From: JAJEBT01 sp965214975
GTDB taxonomy: Bacteria; Pseudomonadota; Alphaproteobacteria; MPNO01; UBA830
Assembly: GCA_965214975.1 (NCBI GenBank)
Contig: OZ244055.1
Location: 3,038,001-3,102,000, forward strand
DNA: 64,000 nucleotides
Direction: 5' to 3'
Positions 17,428-25,251 of this stretch are shown in pieces (position 1 is the first letter of the stretch; each line of letters opens with the position of its first letter). The notes beneath the pieces are model-generated. The model was not told where the DNA came from and searched no databases. It saw only the letters and a program-made list of their open reading frames with translations. Made by a program: the position numbers and the translations under genes.

Positions 17428-18005
17428 GAAAGCATCCTGACGGCGACGAAACCGCCGATCAACAGGAGACAGGCCAGCGAGAAGACCAGCCCGAGCCGGC
17501 GTTCGACGAACTCGCGGATCGGCGGGCCGAGCCAGTAGAGGAGCGCCGCGACCGCGAAGAATCTCGTGCCCCGGGCCACGACCGAAGCGATCACGAACAC
17601 GGCCGGATCGAGTGCCGTCACGCCGCTGGCGATCGTGAAGATCTTGTAGGGGATCGGGGTCAGCCCGGCGACCAGGACAATCCACGCCCCGTGGGAGTTG
17701 TAGAGTTCGGCCGCTTCGGCGAACTGGCGGCCGTAGCCGTAGAAGGCCACGATCTGCCGCCCGACCGCGTCGTGGAATCCGGCGCCGATGCCGTAGCCCA
17801 GAACCCCTCCGGCGACCGAGGCGGCGGTGCAGACGAACGCCAGGAGCCAGGCGCGGGAACGCGCCGCTAGCACCATCGGGGCCAGGAGCGCGTCCGGCGG
17901 GATCGGAAACACGGAACTTTCGAGGAACGCGATCGCCGCGAGCCACCACACCGCATGCGGATGGGCGGACAGAACGATCACCCGTTCATAGAGTCTTTTC
18001 AGCAT
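17424..18005 (-). CDS. DedA/VTT family membrane protein (YqaA-like)
   Basis: 193 residues with about five hydrophobic segments. The family's conserved pieces are visible: FLESSVFPIPPDALLAP near residues 27-43, the re-entrant Gly-rich GVLGYGIGAG, and the second motif LVAGLTPIPYKIFTIASG near residues 109-126. DedA-type proteins are lipid scramblase or transport proteins of the inner membrane; the YqaA subgroup has no settled substrate. The ATG at 18003-18005 begins the operon with dsbB and coq7. Confidence 0.88.
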   Translation of the reverse strand: MLKRLYERVIVLSAHPHAVWWLAAIAFLESSVFPIPPDALLAPMVLAARSRAWLLAFVCTAASVAGGVLGYGIGAGFHDAVGRQIVAFYGYGRQFAEAAELYNSHGAWIVLVAGLTPIPYKIFTIASGVTALDPAVFVIASVVARGTRFFAVAALLYWLGPPIREFVERRLGLVFSLACLLLIGGFVAVRMLS

Positions 18006-18084
18006 CGGAGGGCTTGCAGGAACCGAAACGCCTTTTACCAGCGCCCGGGCGGCCGGACAAGCGGCAGCGGCTTCGGCGTGGCCG

Positions 18085-18113
18085 TTTCGCGGGAATCCGG
18101 GCTTCGCTATAGT
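18085..18113 (+). promoter_or_regulatory. Promoter of the monooxygenase gene at 18121
   Basis: TATAGT at 18108-18113 is a good -10; TTTCGC at 18085-18090, 17 bases upstream, is a weak -35. The predicted start of transcription falls at the ATG (18121), so this too may be a leaderless message. Confidence 0.45.
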
Positions 18114-18120
18114 GCCCGCC

Positions 18121-19314
18121 ATGGATGCCGCCGACGCAGGAGCCGGGGAACGGGCCGCCCTTGCCGAGGCGGCCCGCACCCTTGCGGAGACGGCCCGTTC
18201 CCGGGCGCGGCAGGCCGAGCGGGAACGCCGCCTGCCCGCGGAGACCGTGGCGGAGACCAGGCGCTCGGGGCTTGCCCGGATTCTGCAGCCCGCGCGCTGC
18301 GGCGGCCTGGAACTGGGACTCTCCGCCCATTTCGAGGCGGTCGAGGAGGTCGCCCGCGGCTGCGGGTCGACCGCCTGGTGCCTGGCGGTGTTCCATGTGG
18401 ATTCGTGGCTTGTCGGACTGTTCGGGAAGGATGCGCAGGATGACGTCTACGCCGGCAATCCGGATTCCCTGGTCGCGGGCGTGCTCGACCCGCGCGGCGC
18501 GGCCCGGCGGCGCGGCGACGGACTCGTCGTCACGGGGTCGTGGCCGTTCGGCTCCGGTTCCGAGCATGCGGACTGGGCGATCCTCGGCGCGGAACTGCTG
18601 GACGCGGACGGGCGCAGGGAGGACGGGATCTGCGTGGCCGTCCCGGCCGCCGATCTGACGACCCGCGACGACTGGCACGCCGCGGGTCTCTCGGGGACCG
18701 GGAGTTGCAGCATCTGCTGCGAGGACGTCTTCGTGCCGGCGCACCGGACCATTTCCGTGCGCGACGCCGGTCTCGGCCGGGCACCCGGCGCGGCGCTTCA
18801 CGCGAGCCGGCTCTATCGCGCGCCGATGGCGCCCTTCGTCGCTTTCGGGCTTTGCGCGCCGGCCGTGGGCCTCGCCGCCGGAGCCGTCGAGGACTTCTCC
18901 GAGCACGTGTCCGGCCGCACCGACGGACATCTCCGCGACGCGCCCGAGATCGAGAACCCGCTCGTGCATCAGACGGTCGCGGGCGCCCACGCCGGCATCG
19001 ACACCGCCCGCGCGCTTCTCCGCCGCGCCGCCGCCGACATCGAGGAGGCGGCGGATCGCGGAGGCCGCATGACCCGCGGAACCCGGGCGCGTGTCCGCAT
19101 GGACTGCGCCTATGCGGTCGATCTGTGCCGGCGCGCCGTCGACGACGTGTTTCTCGCCTGCGGCGGGGCGGGGCTTTCGGACGCCCATCCGGTGCAGCGC
19201 GCCTGGCGCGACGTCCATGCCGCGAGCCAGCACGCGATGCTGCGTTTCAGGACCGCGACCGAGATCTACGGGCGGGTGCTGCTGGGCCTCGACCCCGGAA
19301 CGGACATCCTGTAG
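18121..19314 (+). CDS. Acyl-CoA dehydrogenase-fold flavin monooxygenase (HsaA/HpaB group)
   Basis: 397 residues. The order of segments is that of acyl-CoA-dehydrogenase-like group D oxygenases: helical N-terminus with LPAETVAETRRSGLARILQPARCGG, the CGSTAWCLAVFHV core, GSWPFGSGSEHADWAILGA and a C-terminal helical domain with the family's Arg-rich end. These enzymes use reduced flavin from a separate reductase to hydroxylate aromatic substrates. No reductase is adjacent. The ATG at 18121 is preferred to a GTG at 18112. The substrate is unknown. Confidence 0.8.
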   Translation: MDAADAGAGERAALAEAARTLAETARSRARQAERERRLPAETVAETRRSGLARILQPARCGGLELGLSAHFEAVEEVARGCGSTAWCLAVFHVDSWLVGLFGKDAQDDVYAGNPDSLVAGVLDPRGAARRRGDGLVVTGSWPFGSGSEHADWAILGAELLDADGRREDGICVAVPAADLTTRDDWHAAGLSGTGSCSICCEDVFVPAHRTISVRDAGLGRAPGAALHASRLYRAPMAPFVAFGLCAPAVGLAAGAVEDFSEHVSGRTDGHLRDAPEIENPLVHQTVAGAHAGIDTARALLRRAAADIEEAADRGGRMTRGTRARVRMDCAYAVDLCRRAVDDVFLACGGAGLSDAHPVQRAWRDVHAASQHAMLRFRTATEIYGRVLLGLDPGTDIL

Positions 19315-19359
19315 GGGCGTGACGGTCCCGCGCCCGGAGCCTGCCGGCTCGTGCGCGGC

Positions 19360-19389
19360 TTGACCGCCCCTCGGGTGCTGGGGTAGGGC
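19360..19389 (+). promoter_or_regulatory. Promoter of tRNA-Leu
   Basis: TTGACC at 19360-19365 and TAGGGC at 19384-19389, spacing 18, end 10 bases before the tRNA. Confidence 0.45.
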
Positions 19390-19398
19390 TTGCGCACA

Positions 19399-19484
19399 GC
19401 GGGCGTGGCGGAATTGGTAGACGCGCGGGTCTCAAAAACCCGTTCCTTCCAGGAGTGTCGGTTCGAGCCCGACCGCCCGCACCA
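19399..19484 (+). tRNA. tRNA-Leu (anticodon CAA)
   Basis: 86 bases with an encoded CCA end. The acceptor GCGGGCG pairs with CGCCCGC, followed by discriminator A and CCA. The anticodon stem CGGGT/ACCCG encloses the loop CTCAAAA, giving anticodon CAA (reads UUG). The T arm has GGTTCGAGCCC-like sequence and the variable arm is long, as expected for a class II tRNA. Accessory DNA with an IS and an MT-A70 gene starts right after it, so the gene may have served as an integration site, although I did not find a duplicated 3' end. Confidence 0.95.
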
Positions 19485-20019
19485 GCTTCCCGCGTCCCGC
19501 CCCCCGTCGCGCCGCGACGCCCGGCCGTCGCTCCCGGGCGACAGGCGGCGCGCACGCGGCCGGACAGCGGCCGTTTCCCGTGACGCCGTGCCGGTAGGCT
19601 TTCATGGAACCCCGATTCCATGGCAACGGCGTGCCGGTGAATCATGTTTTCGCGATATTCCGCGCGAGAAGCGGTCGGGGAAGGAGGCCGTGCACCGCCA
19701 TGCCGGCGCGTTCGTTGAACGACGCGGGAAAGCGGGCTTCGCCCGGGTTGTCTTCCCGGGCGCCAGGGGACGGAGCCGGCCCTTCTGCCGGGACGGCAAG
19801 CCCGGCGACCCGGCCAACCGCCCCAGGCCGGCGCGCGGAGGAACCCGCAGGCTCGAAAACCCGCGGCATTCCGGTTGTCCAAGGGCGCGAAGTCCCGGAC
19901 GTTCACGGAAATCCGGGAATCCCGCAAGTCACGGGGAAACTGGAGTTGCGCTCTCCCAACCAGCCTTCACCCGCGGAAATCTTTCTCGAAACATGATCGG
20001 GAGCGAGGAAGGAGCGGGC
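19485..20019. other. Non-coding region after tRNA-Leu
   Basis: 535 bases with no recognisable gene. It includes a small hairpin, CATGGAA at 19603-19609 pairing with TTCCATG at 19616-19622, which is not followed by a T-run. One open frame runs through the region into the MT-A70 gene but has no family resemblance before position 20020. Confidence 0.4.
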
Positions 20020-20277
20020 ATGGACACCGACCCGATTCCGGAATTTCGCGCCCGTCTCGGCGGCCGCAGATTCTCGACGGTTCTGGCGGATCCGCCTTGG
20101 CGCTTCCAGAACCGCACCGGAAAGATGGCTCCGGAGCATCGCCGTCTTTCGCGTTACGGAATCATGGGACTTCCCGTTGGCGAGCACCCGGCGGACACCG
20201 CCCACGTCTATCCGTGGGTGCCCAACGCGCCGCTTCCGCAGGGGCTGGATGTTCTGCGGTCCTGGGGATTCGAATAC

Positions 20278-20281
20278 AAGA
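20278..20281. repeat. Target-site duplication, left copy (AAGA)
   Basis: AAGA directly before the IS left end; the same four bases follow the right end at 21751-21754. Confidence 0.75.
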
Positions 20282-21750
20282 GAGCCGCTTTCAAAATTCC
20301 GCGTTCGAGGGGATTTTTTTGCCGCGGCCGGCGAATTTCCTGGCAATCGGGGCCGCTCCGTGATTCTGTCGGGTTTCCAGAGTCTCGACAGACAGAGAGC
20401 GACCCCATGGCGCCAATGCAGACATCGTACCAGTCCTGGCATCACGTTCAAGCGGACCTGTTCCCGTGGCTCGAGGAGGAGATCGGGCCGCTTGGCGAGA
20501 GGCATCGGCACCTCGTGGCGGTTCTCGAATTCGCGCGCGTCGAGGGCCTTCTTCCCCGTTTCGACGGCCTGCCCGGCCGGCCGGCAGAGGACCGCACGGC
20601 GCTGGCCCGCGCGTTCGCCGCCAAGGCGGTCTTCAACCTGCCGACGACGCGCGCCCTGATCGAGCGTCTCCGGGTCGACAGGACGCTGCGCCGGCTGTGC
20701 GGCTGGTCCGGGATCGGGGAGGTCCCGAGCGAGGCGACCTTCTCGCGGGCCTTCGCCGAGTTCTCCGAGTGCGCGCTGCCGGCGCGTCTGCACGAGGTGG
20801 TGGTCAGGCAGGCCCTCGGCGATCGCGTGATCGGGCACGTCTCGCGCGACGCGACGGCGATCGAGGCGCGCGAGAGGCCGCAGCCCAAGGCCCCGAAGCC
20901 GAAGCGCCGGCGCGGCCGCCCGCGCAAGGGCGAGGAGCGGCCCGGGGAGCGGCGCCGCGTGAAACGCCAGCTCGAGATGACGCTGCCGCAGATGCTCGCC
21001 GACCTGCCGAAAGCCTGCAACGTCGGCGCCAAGCGGACCGTCTGCAAGCTGCACATCGACGCCGCCGACGGCGGCATCCCGGTCAGCTGCATCCTGACGT
21101 CGGCCTCGCTCCACGACAGCCAGGCCGCGATCCCGCTGGCGACCATGACCGGCGAACGCGTGACCAACCTGCACGACCTCATGGACGCCGCCTGCGACAC
21201 GGTCGAGATCGGCTGGACCAGCTATCTGCTGGGCCACGTCCCGATCATCGACCCCAACCCCCGCAGCAGGGTTGCCAAGGAGCGGATGGCGCGCGAGGCC
21301 GCGGTGCGGGAAAGCGTCGGCCAACGCGACCCGAAGGACGCGCGCTGCAACGAGCGCTCGAACGGCGGGCGCGTCAACGCCATGCTCAAGGACGACTGCG
21401 GCGGCCGCCATGTCCGCGTGCGCGGCCACGCCAAGGTCCACTGCCACCTGATGTTCGGCATCCTGGCGCTGACCGTCCACCAGTTGATGCGCCTCCTGAA
21501 CTGAACGCCGCTTCCGCGTTCCCCCGCGCCCTGCCGTGCCGCCCGCCCCTCGCCGGGAAGCGGAAAACCGCGTCCGCCACCCGACGGGTGGGCGCGAATC
21601 GGGCCCGCACCGGCCCCGGATCCCGGAAAACCGGCTTGCCGACGCCGCCCGGGCGGACAGGCGAGGGGCCGATCGCCGAAAGTTCCGTCGCGTTCGACCC
21701 GCGGACGCCCCGGGCCGGGCTTCGCCGACCGGGAGTTTTGCAAGTTCCTC
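20282..21750 (+). mobile_element. Complete insertion sequence (DDE transposase, IS5-like), 1,469 bp
   Basis: Bounded by AAGA on both sides. Terminal inverted repeats are imperfect: left GAGCCGCTTTCAAAATTCCG against the reverse complement of the right end GAGGAACTTGCAAAACTCCC, with 14 of 20 positions equal and a core of CTT-x-CAAAA. One transposase gene fills 20407-21504; 125 bases precede it and 246 follow it. A decayed relative is at 5457-6035. The 4-bp duplication and gene layout suit the IS5 superfamily, but I cannot assign a group without a database search. Confidence 0.9.
20407..21504 (+). CDS. IS transposase
   Basis: 365 residues from the ATG at 20407. The N-terminal part (ERHRHLVAVLEFARVEGLLPRFDGLPGRPAEDR split over residues 31-63, then FNLPTTRALIERL and EVPSEATFSRAF) is the DUF772-like DNA-binding region of IS5/IS1182-type transposases. 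The catalytic domain includes the probable first Asp in SRDATAIEA (Asp148), a basic insertion rich in Lys/Arg/Pro, HIDAADGGIPVSCILTSASLHD, DLMDAACD, and the C-terminal Glu region NERSNGGRVNAMLKD. The frame is intact, so the element may be active. The frame is also open upstream into the MT-A70 N-terminus. Confidence 0.9.
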   Translation: MAPMQTSYQSWHHVQADLFPWLEEEIGPLGERHRHLVAVLEFARVEGLLPRFDGLPGRPAEDRTALARAFAAKAVFNLPTTRALIERLRVDRTLRRLCGWSGIGEVPSEATFSRAFAEFSECALPARLHEVVVRQALGDRVIGHVSRDATAIEARERPQPKAPKPKRRRGRPRKGEERPGERRRVKRQLEMTLPQMLADLPKACNVGAKRTVCKLHIDAADGGIPVSCILTSASLHDSQAAIPLATMTGERVTNLHDLMDAACDTVEIGWTSYLLGHVPIIDPNPRSRVAKERMAREAAVRESVGQRDPKDARCNERSNGGRVNAMLKDDCGGRHVRVRGHAKVHCHLMFGILALTVHQLMRLLN

Positions 21751-21754
21751 AAGA
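21751..21754. repeat. Target-site duplication, right copy (AAGA)
   Basis: AAGA directly after the IS right end, equal to 20278-20281. Confidence 0.75.
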
Positions 21755-22345
21755 GCAACATCATCTGGCACAAGATCCGCAAGGACGGAGGCTCGGATGG
21801 CAGGGCGGTGGGCTTCTGTTTCCGCAATGTCACCGAGATGGCGCTCTTCGGGGCGCGAGGAAGGAATGCCCGCACGCTGGCGCCGGGTCGCCGTCAGGTG
21901 AATCTGGTCGCGTCAAGGAAGAGAGAGCACAGCCGAAAATCGGACGAGCGCTACGAGGCCATCGAGGCCTGCAGTCCCGGCTCCCGTCCCGAGCTGTTCG
22001 CGCGCGGGACAAGGGCCGGATGGACAACATGGGGAGACCAGTCCGACGAATGCAGGATTTCCCGGAGCACGTACGGTCATCACAGCCAGCGGGAGAGTGT
22101 GGCGGCCGAACAGGCCATGCCCGTGGACTGAAAGTCGCCGGGGCGCCGGCCCGGCCCGTTCCACGGGAATCCCGGCCGGAACGCGGCTCCCGGCCTCAAG
22201 CCGCCGCATCGGGCGACCAACGCGACCGTCCGCGTGTTCCGGCCGCATCCGGGGTCGCGGGCCGCGGAACAGTCGTCCTGGCCGACGGCGCATGGCGGCC
22301 GGGGGATCCGCCGGTCACGCCTGCGGAACGCCCGGCCGCGCGGCG

Positions 22346-22882
22346 TCAATGGCGATGCCGACGATGATGCCATCTCGAGCCGCGAAGCGTGTCCAGCGCG
22401 TCCTGCTGGCCCTTGTCCAGCGTCTCGTAGAACGCGGTGAAGGCCGGTCGCACGGCGCGAAGAGCGTCAAGCCGTGCCGCCAGCACGCTTTCGAGGCGCT
22501 GCAGCCGTTCCGGACCGGTGGCGGGGCGGCCCTGCGTCTTGAGCGTTTCGCAGTTTTTCCTGACGGTCGCGATGGCCGAGGCCGAAGCCGTCTTGAGCCG
22601 GTTCCAGGCAGCCGTCTGGGTGTCGTCGAGCTTGGCGAGCCCTTCGACGACCGACGAGAAGCGCTCCATGCGCCTCTCCATTCCGCCGCGGCAGAGCCGC
22701 GCCGCCGGCCCGCGCCCCCGAACCCTGGACGCCCACTTGCCGGTCTTGTCGCCGCCCGCAAGCGTCGTCCCGCCGACGGCGGTGCCCGCCGAGGTCTCCG
22801 TGCATCCGGCCTGGAAACCCGCGAGTCCGACCAGCAGCAACGCCGGAAGCAGCCCGCGGAAGATCCTCTTCCTCGTCCTCAT
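22346..22882 (-). CDS. Spy/CpxP-like (LTXXQ) exported protein
   Basis: 178 residues. The basic start MRTRKRIFRG is followed by a hydrophobic stretch and GFQAGC, a possible lipobox although the -3 residue is Gln. The mature part is helical: RMERFSSVVEGLAKLDDTQTAAWNRL, about 50 residues later AFTAFYETLDKGQQDALD, and a His/Arg-rich tail WHHRRHRH. The two L-D-x-x-Q segments resemble the LTXXQ motifs of the Spy and CpxP periplasmic chaperones, and the His tail could bind metal. It is divergent from a response regulator/histidine kinase pair, exactly the CpxP-CpxRA arrangement. Family assignment is by motif only. Confidence 0.7.
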   Translation of the reverse strand: MRTRKRIFRGLLPALLLVGLAGFQAGCTETSAGTAVGGTTLAGGDKTGKWASRVRGRGPAARLCRGGMERRMERFSSVVEGLAKLDDTQTAAWNRLKTASASAIATVRKNCETLKTQGRPATGPERLQRLESVLAARLDALRAVRPAFTAFYETLDKGQQDALDTLRGSRWHHRRHRH

Positions 22883-22953
22883 GGGAGTCTCTCCTGTCTT
22901 GCGCTCCGTGACGGAGCGGATCGTCGATCCGTCCATCCTGCCGGATCCGTGTT

Positions 22954-22969
22954 GCGGAAACGTTTCCGC
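22954..22969. promoter_or_regulatory. 16-bp perfect palindrome in the divergent promoter region
   Basis: GCGGAAACGTTTCCGC reads the same on both strands. It lies 72 bases upstream of the LTXXQ gene and 95 bases upstream of the response regulator, so it may be an operator for either. Confidence 0.45.
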
Positions 22970-22983
22970 GGACCTCGATGCGC

Positions 22984-22998
22984 GTAACAATTTGTAAC
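22984..22998 (+). promoter_or_regulatory. GTAAC-N5-GTAAC direct repeat (CpxR-box-like)
   Basis: GTAAC at 22984-22988 and again at 22994-22998. OmpR-family regulators bind direct repeats one helical turn apart, and the E. coli CpxR box is GTAAA-N5-GTAAA. It sits 66 bases before the response regulator gene, consistent with autoregulation. Confidence 0.5.
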
Positions 22999-23063
22999 CC
23001 CCTTCGGGGCCCGATCGCCATGGGCTATCGTGACGCGACGCTGCGACGACCGCGCGGAAAGCC

Positions 23064-23774
23064 ATGGCCAAGCCGCATCGCATCCTGATCATCGACGACG
23101 ACCACGAGATCCGGTCGCTGCTTTCCCGGTTCCTCGCCCGGCACGGGTTCCGGACGGCGACGGCTCCGAACGGATCCGGCTCGCCGTGGAAGACGCGGAC
23201 TTTCGACCTCATCATTCTCGATCTCATGCTGCCGGGCGAGGACGGCGTCTCGATCTGCCGCCGCATCCGCCGGCACGGCAGCGTGCCGATCATCATGCTG
23301 ACGGCCCTCGACGCCGAGACAGACCGCATCATCGGCCTCGAGGTCGGTGCCGACGACTATCTTCCGAAACCCTTCAGCCCGCGCGAGCTCCTCGCCCGGA
23401 TCAGGGCCGTGCTCCGGCGCGTCGAGAACGCCGTCGTGGTCGAGGATGAACGGGCCGGCGTCTACGGATTCGAGGGCTGGGTTCTCGACAGCAGCCGGCG
23501 CACGCTCCACGGCCCCGACGGCGACGCCGTCGCCCTGACCGCCGGGGAGTTCGACCTTCTCGCGGCGCTCGTGCGTCACGCCGAACACGTCCTCAGCCGC
23601 GACCGGTTGATGGATCTTCTGCACGGACGCGAGGCGGGACCGTTCGACCGCAGCATCGACGTCCAGATCAGCCGCCTCAGGAGCAAGATAGAGGCGTCCC
23701 CCTCCGAACCGGTTCTCATCAAGACGGTCCGCGGCCAGGGCTACGTCCTCTCCGCCCAGGTCACGCGGTCATGA
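23064..23774 (+). CDS. OmpR-family response regulator
   Basis: 236 residues. Receiver domain residues 1-120: acidic pair DDD at 11-13, phospho-acceptor Asp53 in LIILDLMLPGEDG, Thr in MLTALDAETD and Lys in LPKPF near residue 105. The winged-helix DNA-binding domain, residues about 140-232, ends with SIDVQISRLRSKIE and TVRGQGYVLS. The stop overlaps the kinase start (ATGA). The position opposite an LTXXQ protein suggests envelope stress sensing, by analogy with CpxR. Confidence 0.93.
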   Translation: MAKPHRILIIDDDHEIRSLLSRFLARHGFRTATAPNGSGSPWKTRTFDLIILDLMLPGEDGVSICRRIRRHGSVPIIMLTALDAETDRIIGLEVGADDYLPKPFSPRELLARIRAVLRRVENAVVVEDERAGVYGFEGWVLDSSRRTLHGPDGDAVALTAGEFDLLAALVRHAEHVLSRDRLMDLLHGREAGPFDRSIDVQISRLRSKIEASPSEPVLIKTVRGQGYVLSAQVTRS

Positions 23775-25132
23775 CGGCGGACCGCCCGCGCCGGCGCCTG
23801 ATTCCGGAGGGAATGACGGGCTGGCTCGCCCTGCTGCTCGTCGCGGCGGTCGCGGTCACGGCTTCGCTCGGATTGGGCCTGTGGTGGTTTCATGACAGCC
23901 GACTCGCGAATCTGCAGCCCGACCCGCAACGGCTGGCCCCTCTCCTCGTCCGCGTCGCTCCCGCGATCCGGCTCCTCGAGCAGGCGGCGCCGACGGACCG
24001 CGAGCGCGTGCTCGGCGCCGTGAACGGGCGTCTTCTCCGGATACGGCGACATTCCGGAACTCCGCCGCGGGCGGTTCGCGGCAAGCCGGTGCAGCCCGGT
24101 CTCGAGCGGTTCGTCCGGTCCCGTCTCGGCCCCCTCGCGGAGCGCGACATAACCCTGTCGATCCACCGCCTGAGAAGGGGCGTTTCCGGCCGCCCCGTCC
24201 TCCGCATGGCGATACCGCTCGCGTCCTCCGGCTGGGCGGACGTGAAGATCGTGCCCATCCGCCGCCGGCCTGGACCGGTGTTCCTGATCTGGCTCGTCGC
24301 GACCGCGGTGCTCGTCGGGGTGTCCGCGACCTGGGCCATGGGACGCCTGACCAGGCCGCTCCGCCGGCTGGCGGACGCGACCGAACGCTTCGACCTCGAA
24401 GGCGACGACGCCCCCTTCCCCGAAACGGGCCCGGTCGAGGTCCGCAACGCCGCCCGCGCCTTCAACCTCATGACGACGCGCATCCGACGGCTGGCGGACG
24501 AGAGAACGCTGCTTCTCGCCGCGCTCTCGCACGACCTCAAGACCTTTCTCACGCGGCTGAGACTGCGCGTCGAGATGCTCGAGGATCCCGAACAGCGCGA
24601 CAAGGGGGTCTCCGACATCGAGGAGATGGCCTCGGTTCTCGACGCCACTCTCGGCCTTGCCCGCGACGAGACCCGCGGCGAGGCGCCCGCGCCGTTCGAT
24701 CTGGCGGGTCTCCTGCGCACGATCGCGGAGAAACGCTCGGAAACCGGCCAGAACGCGGTCTACCGCGGCCCGGAGACGTTTCCGTTCCGGGGGCGGGCGA
24801 CGGCGCTCCGGCGGTGTTTCGAGAACCTCGCCGACAACGCGGTCAAGTACGGCGGCGAGGCGGACATCTCGCTGGAGGGCGGCCGCGAGCGCGCCGTGAT
24901 ACGGATCGGCGACCGCGGCCCGGGAATACCGCCCCAGTACAGGGAAGCGGTTCTGGCGCCGTTTTTCCGGATGGAAAGCTCCCGAAGCCGCGAGACCGGC
25001 GGGGTCGGGCTGGGCCTCGCCGTGGTCCGCACGGTGGTCGACCGCCATGGCGGCGCGCTGGATCTCGGCGACCGCGACGGCGGCGGCCTCGAGGCGACGG
25101 TGACGATTCCGGCGGCGCCCGAGGACGACTGA
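23771..25132 (+). CDS. Sensor histidine kinase
   Basis: 453 residues. Two membrane helices (about 16-40 and 169-190) enclose a periplasmic sensor of about 130 residues, followed by a HAMP-type linker (MGRLTRPLRRLADATERF). The H-box is LSHDLKTFLTRLRLR with His254; where the usual proline follows (HDLRTPLTR), this protein has Phe259. The ATPase domain has N-box NLADNAVKYGG, G1 IGDRGPGIPP and G2 GVGLGLAVVR. It would phosphorylate the regulator encoded just upstream. The Pro to Phe change may alter the phosphatase/kinase balance, since that proline bends the helix. Confidence 0.92.
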   Translation: MTADRPRRRLIPEGMTGWLALLLVAAVAVTASLGLGLWWFHDSRLANLQPDPQRLAPLLVRVAPAIRLLEQAAPTDRERVLGAVNGRLLRIRRHSGTPPRAVRGKPVQPGLERFVRSRLGPLAERDITLSIHRLRRGVSGRPVLRMAIPLASSGWADVKIVPIRRRPGPVFLIWLVATAVLVGVSATWAMGRLTRPLRRLADATERFDLEGDDAPFPETGPVEVRNAARAFNLMTTRIRRLADERTLLLAALSHDLKTFLTRLRLRVEMLEDPEQRDKGVSDIEEMASVLDATLGLARDETRGEAPAPFDLAGLLRTIAEKRSETGQNAVYRGPETFPFRGRATALRRCFENLADNAVKYGGEADISLEGGRERAVIRIGDRGPGIPPQYREAVLAPFFRMESSRSRETGGVGLGLAVVRTVVDRHGGALDLGDRDGGGLEATVTIPAAPEDD

Positions 25133-25146
25133 CGGGACGGGCGCTG

Positions 25147-25175
25147 TTGCCGCACCCCCGGGGTTCGGCTAACGT
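25147..25175 (+). promoter_or_regulatory. Promoter of the TRAP receptor gene
   Basis: TTGCCG at 25147-25152 and TAACGT at 25170-25175 with 17-base spacing, about 70 bases before the coding start. Confidence 0.5.
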
Positions 25176-25251
25176 GCCGCCCTCGAGTCGCGGGGCGCGG
25201 AACGGTGCGCCGCGACAGTTGCCGCACGTGGCACATTTCAGGGAGGCATCG

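Larger units (their letters stand above)
20020..22131 (+). pseudogene. MT-A70 family adenine methyltransferase, split by an IS
   Basis: Two pieces of one gene: 20020-20281 (87 codons) and 21754-22131 (125 codons plus stop). The first holds the catalytic motif DPPW at residues 24-27 in VLADPPWRFQNRTGK and the VPNAPLPQGLDVLRSWGFEYK stretch. The second starts with SNIIWHKIRKDGG and continues through GFCFRNVTEMALFG, REHSRKSDERYE and ELFARGTRAGWTTWG. Removing the IS and one AAGA copy joins them in frame into 212 residues. Compared with usual family members, about five residues are missing before LPVGEH. GGAAGGAG precedes the ATG. MT-A70 enzymes methylate N6 of adenine, often in phages or mobile DNA. 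Confidence 0.88.

Noticed and set aside
19485..20019. Second attachment site (repeat of the tRNA-Leu 3' end)
   Set aside because: I looked for a duplicate of the T arm and acceptor end through 22345 and saw none, so an att pair cannot be claimed.
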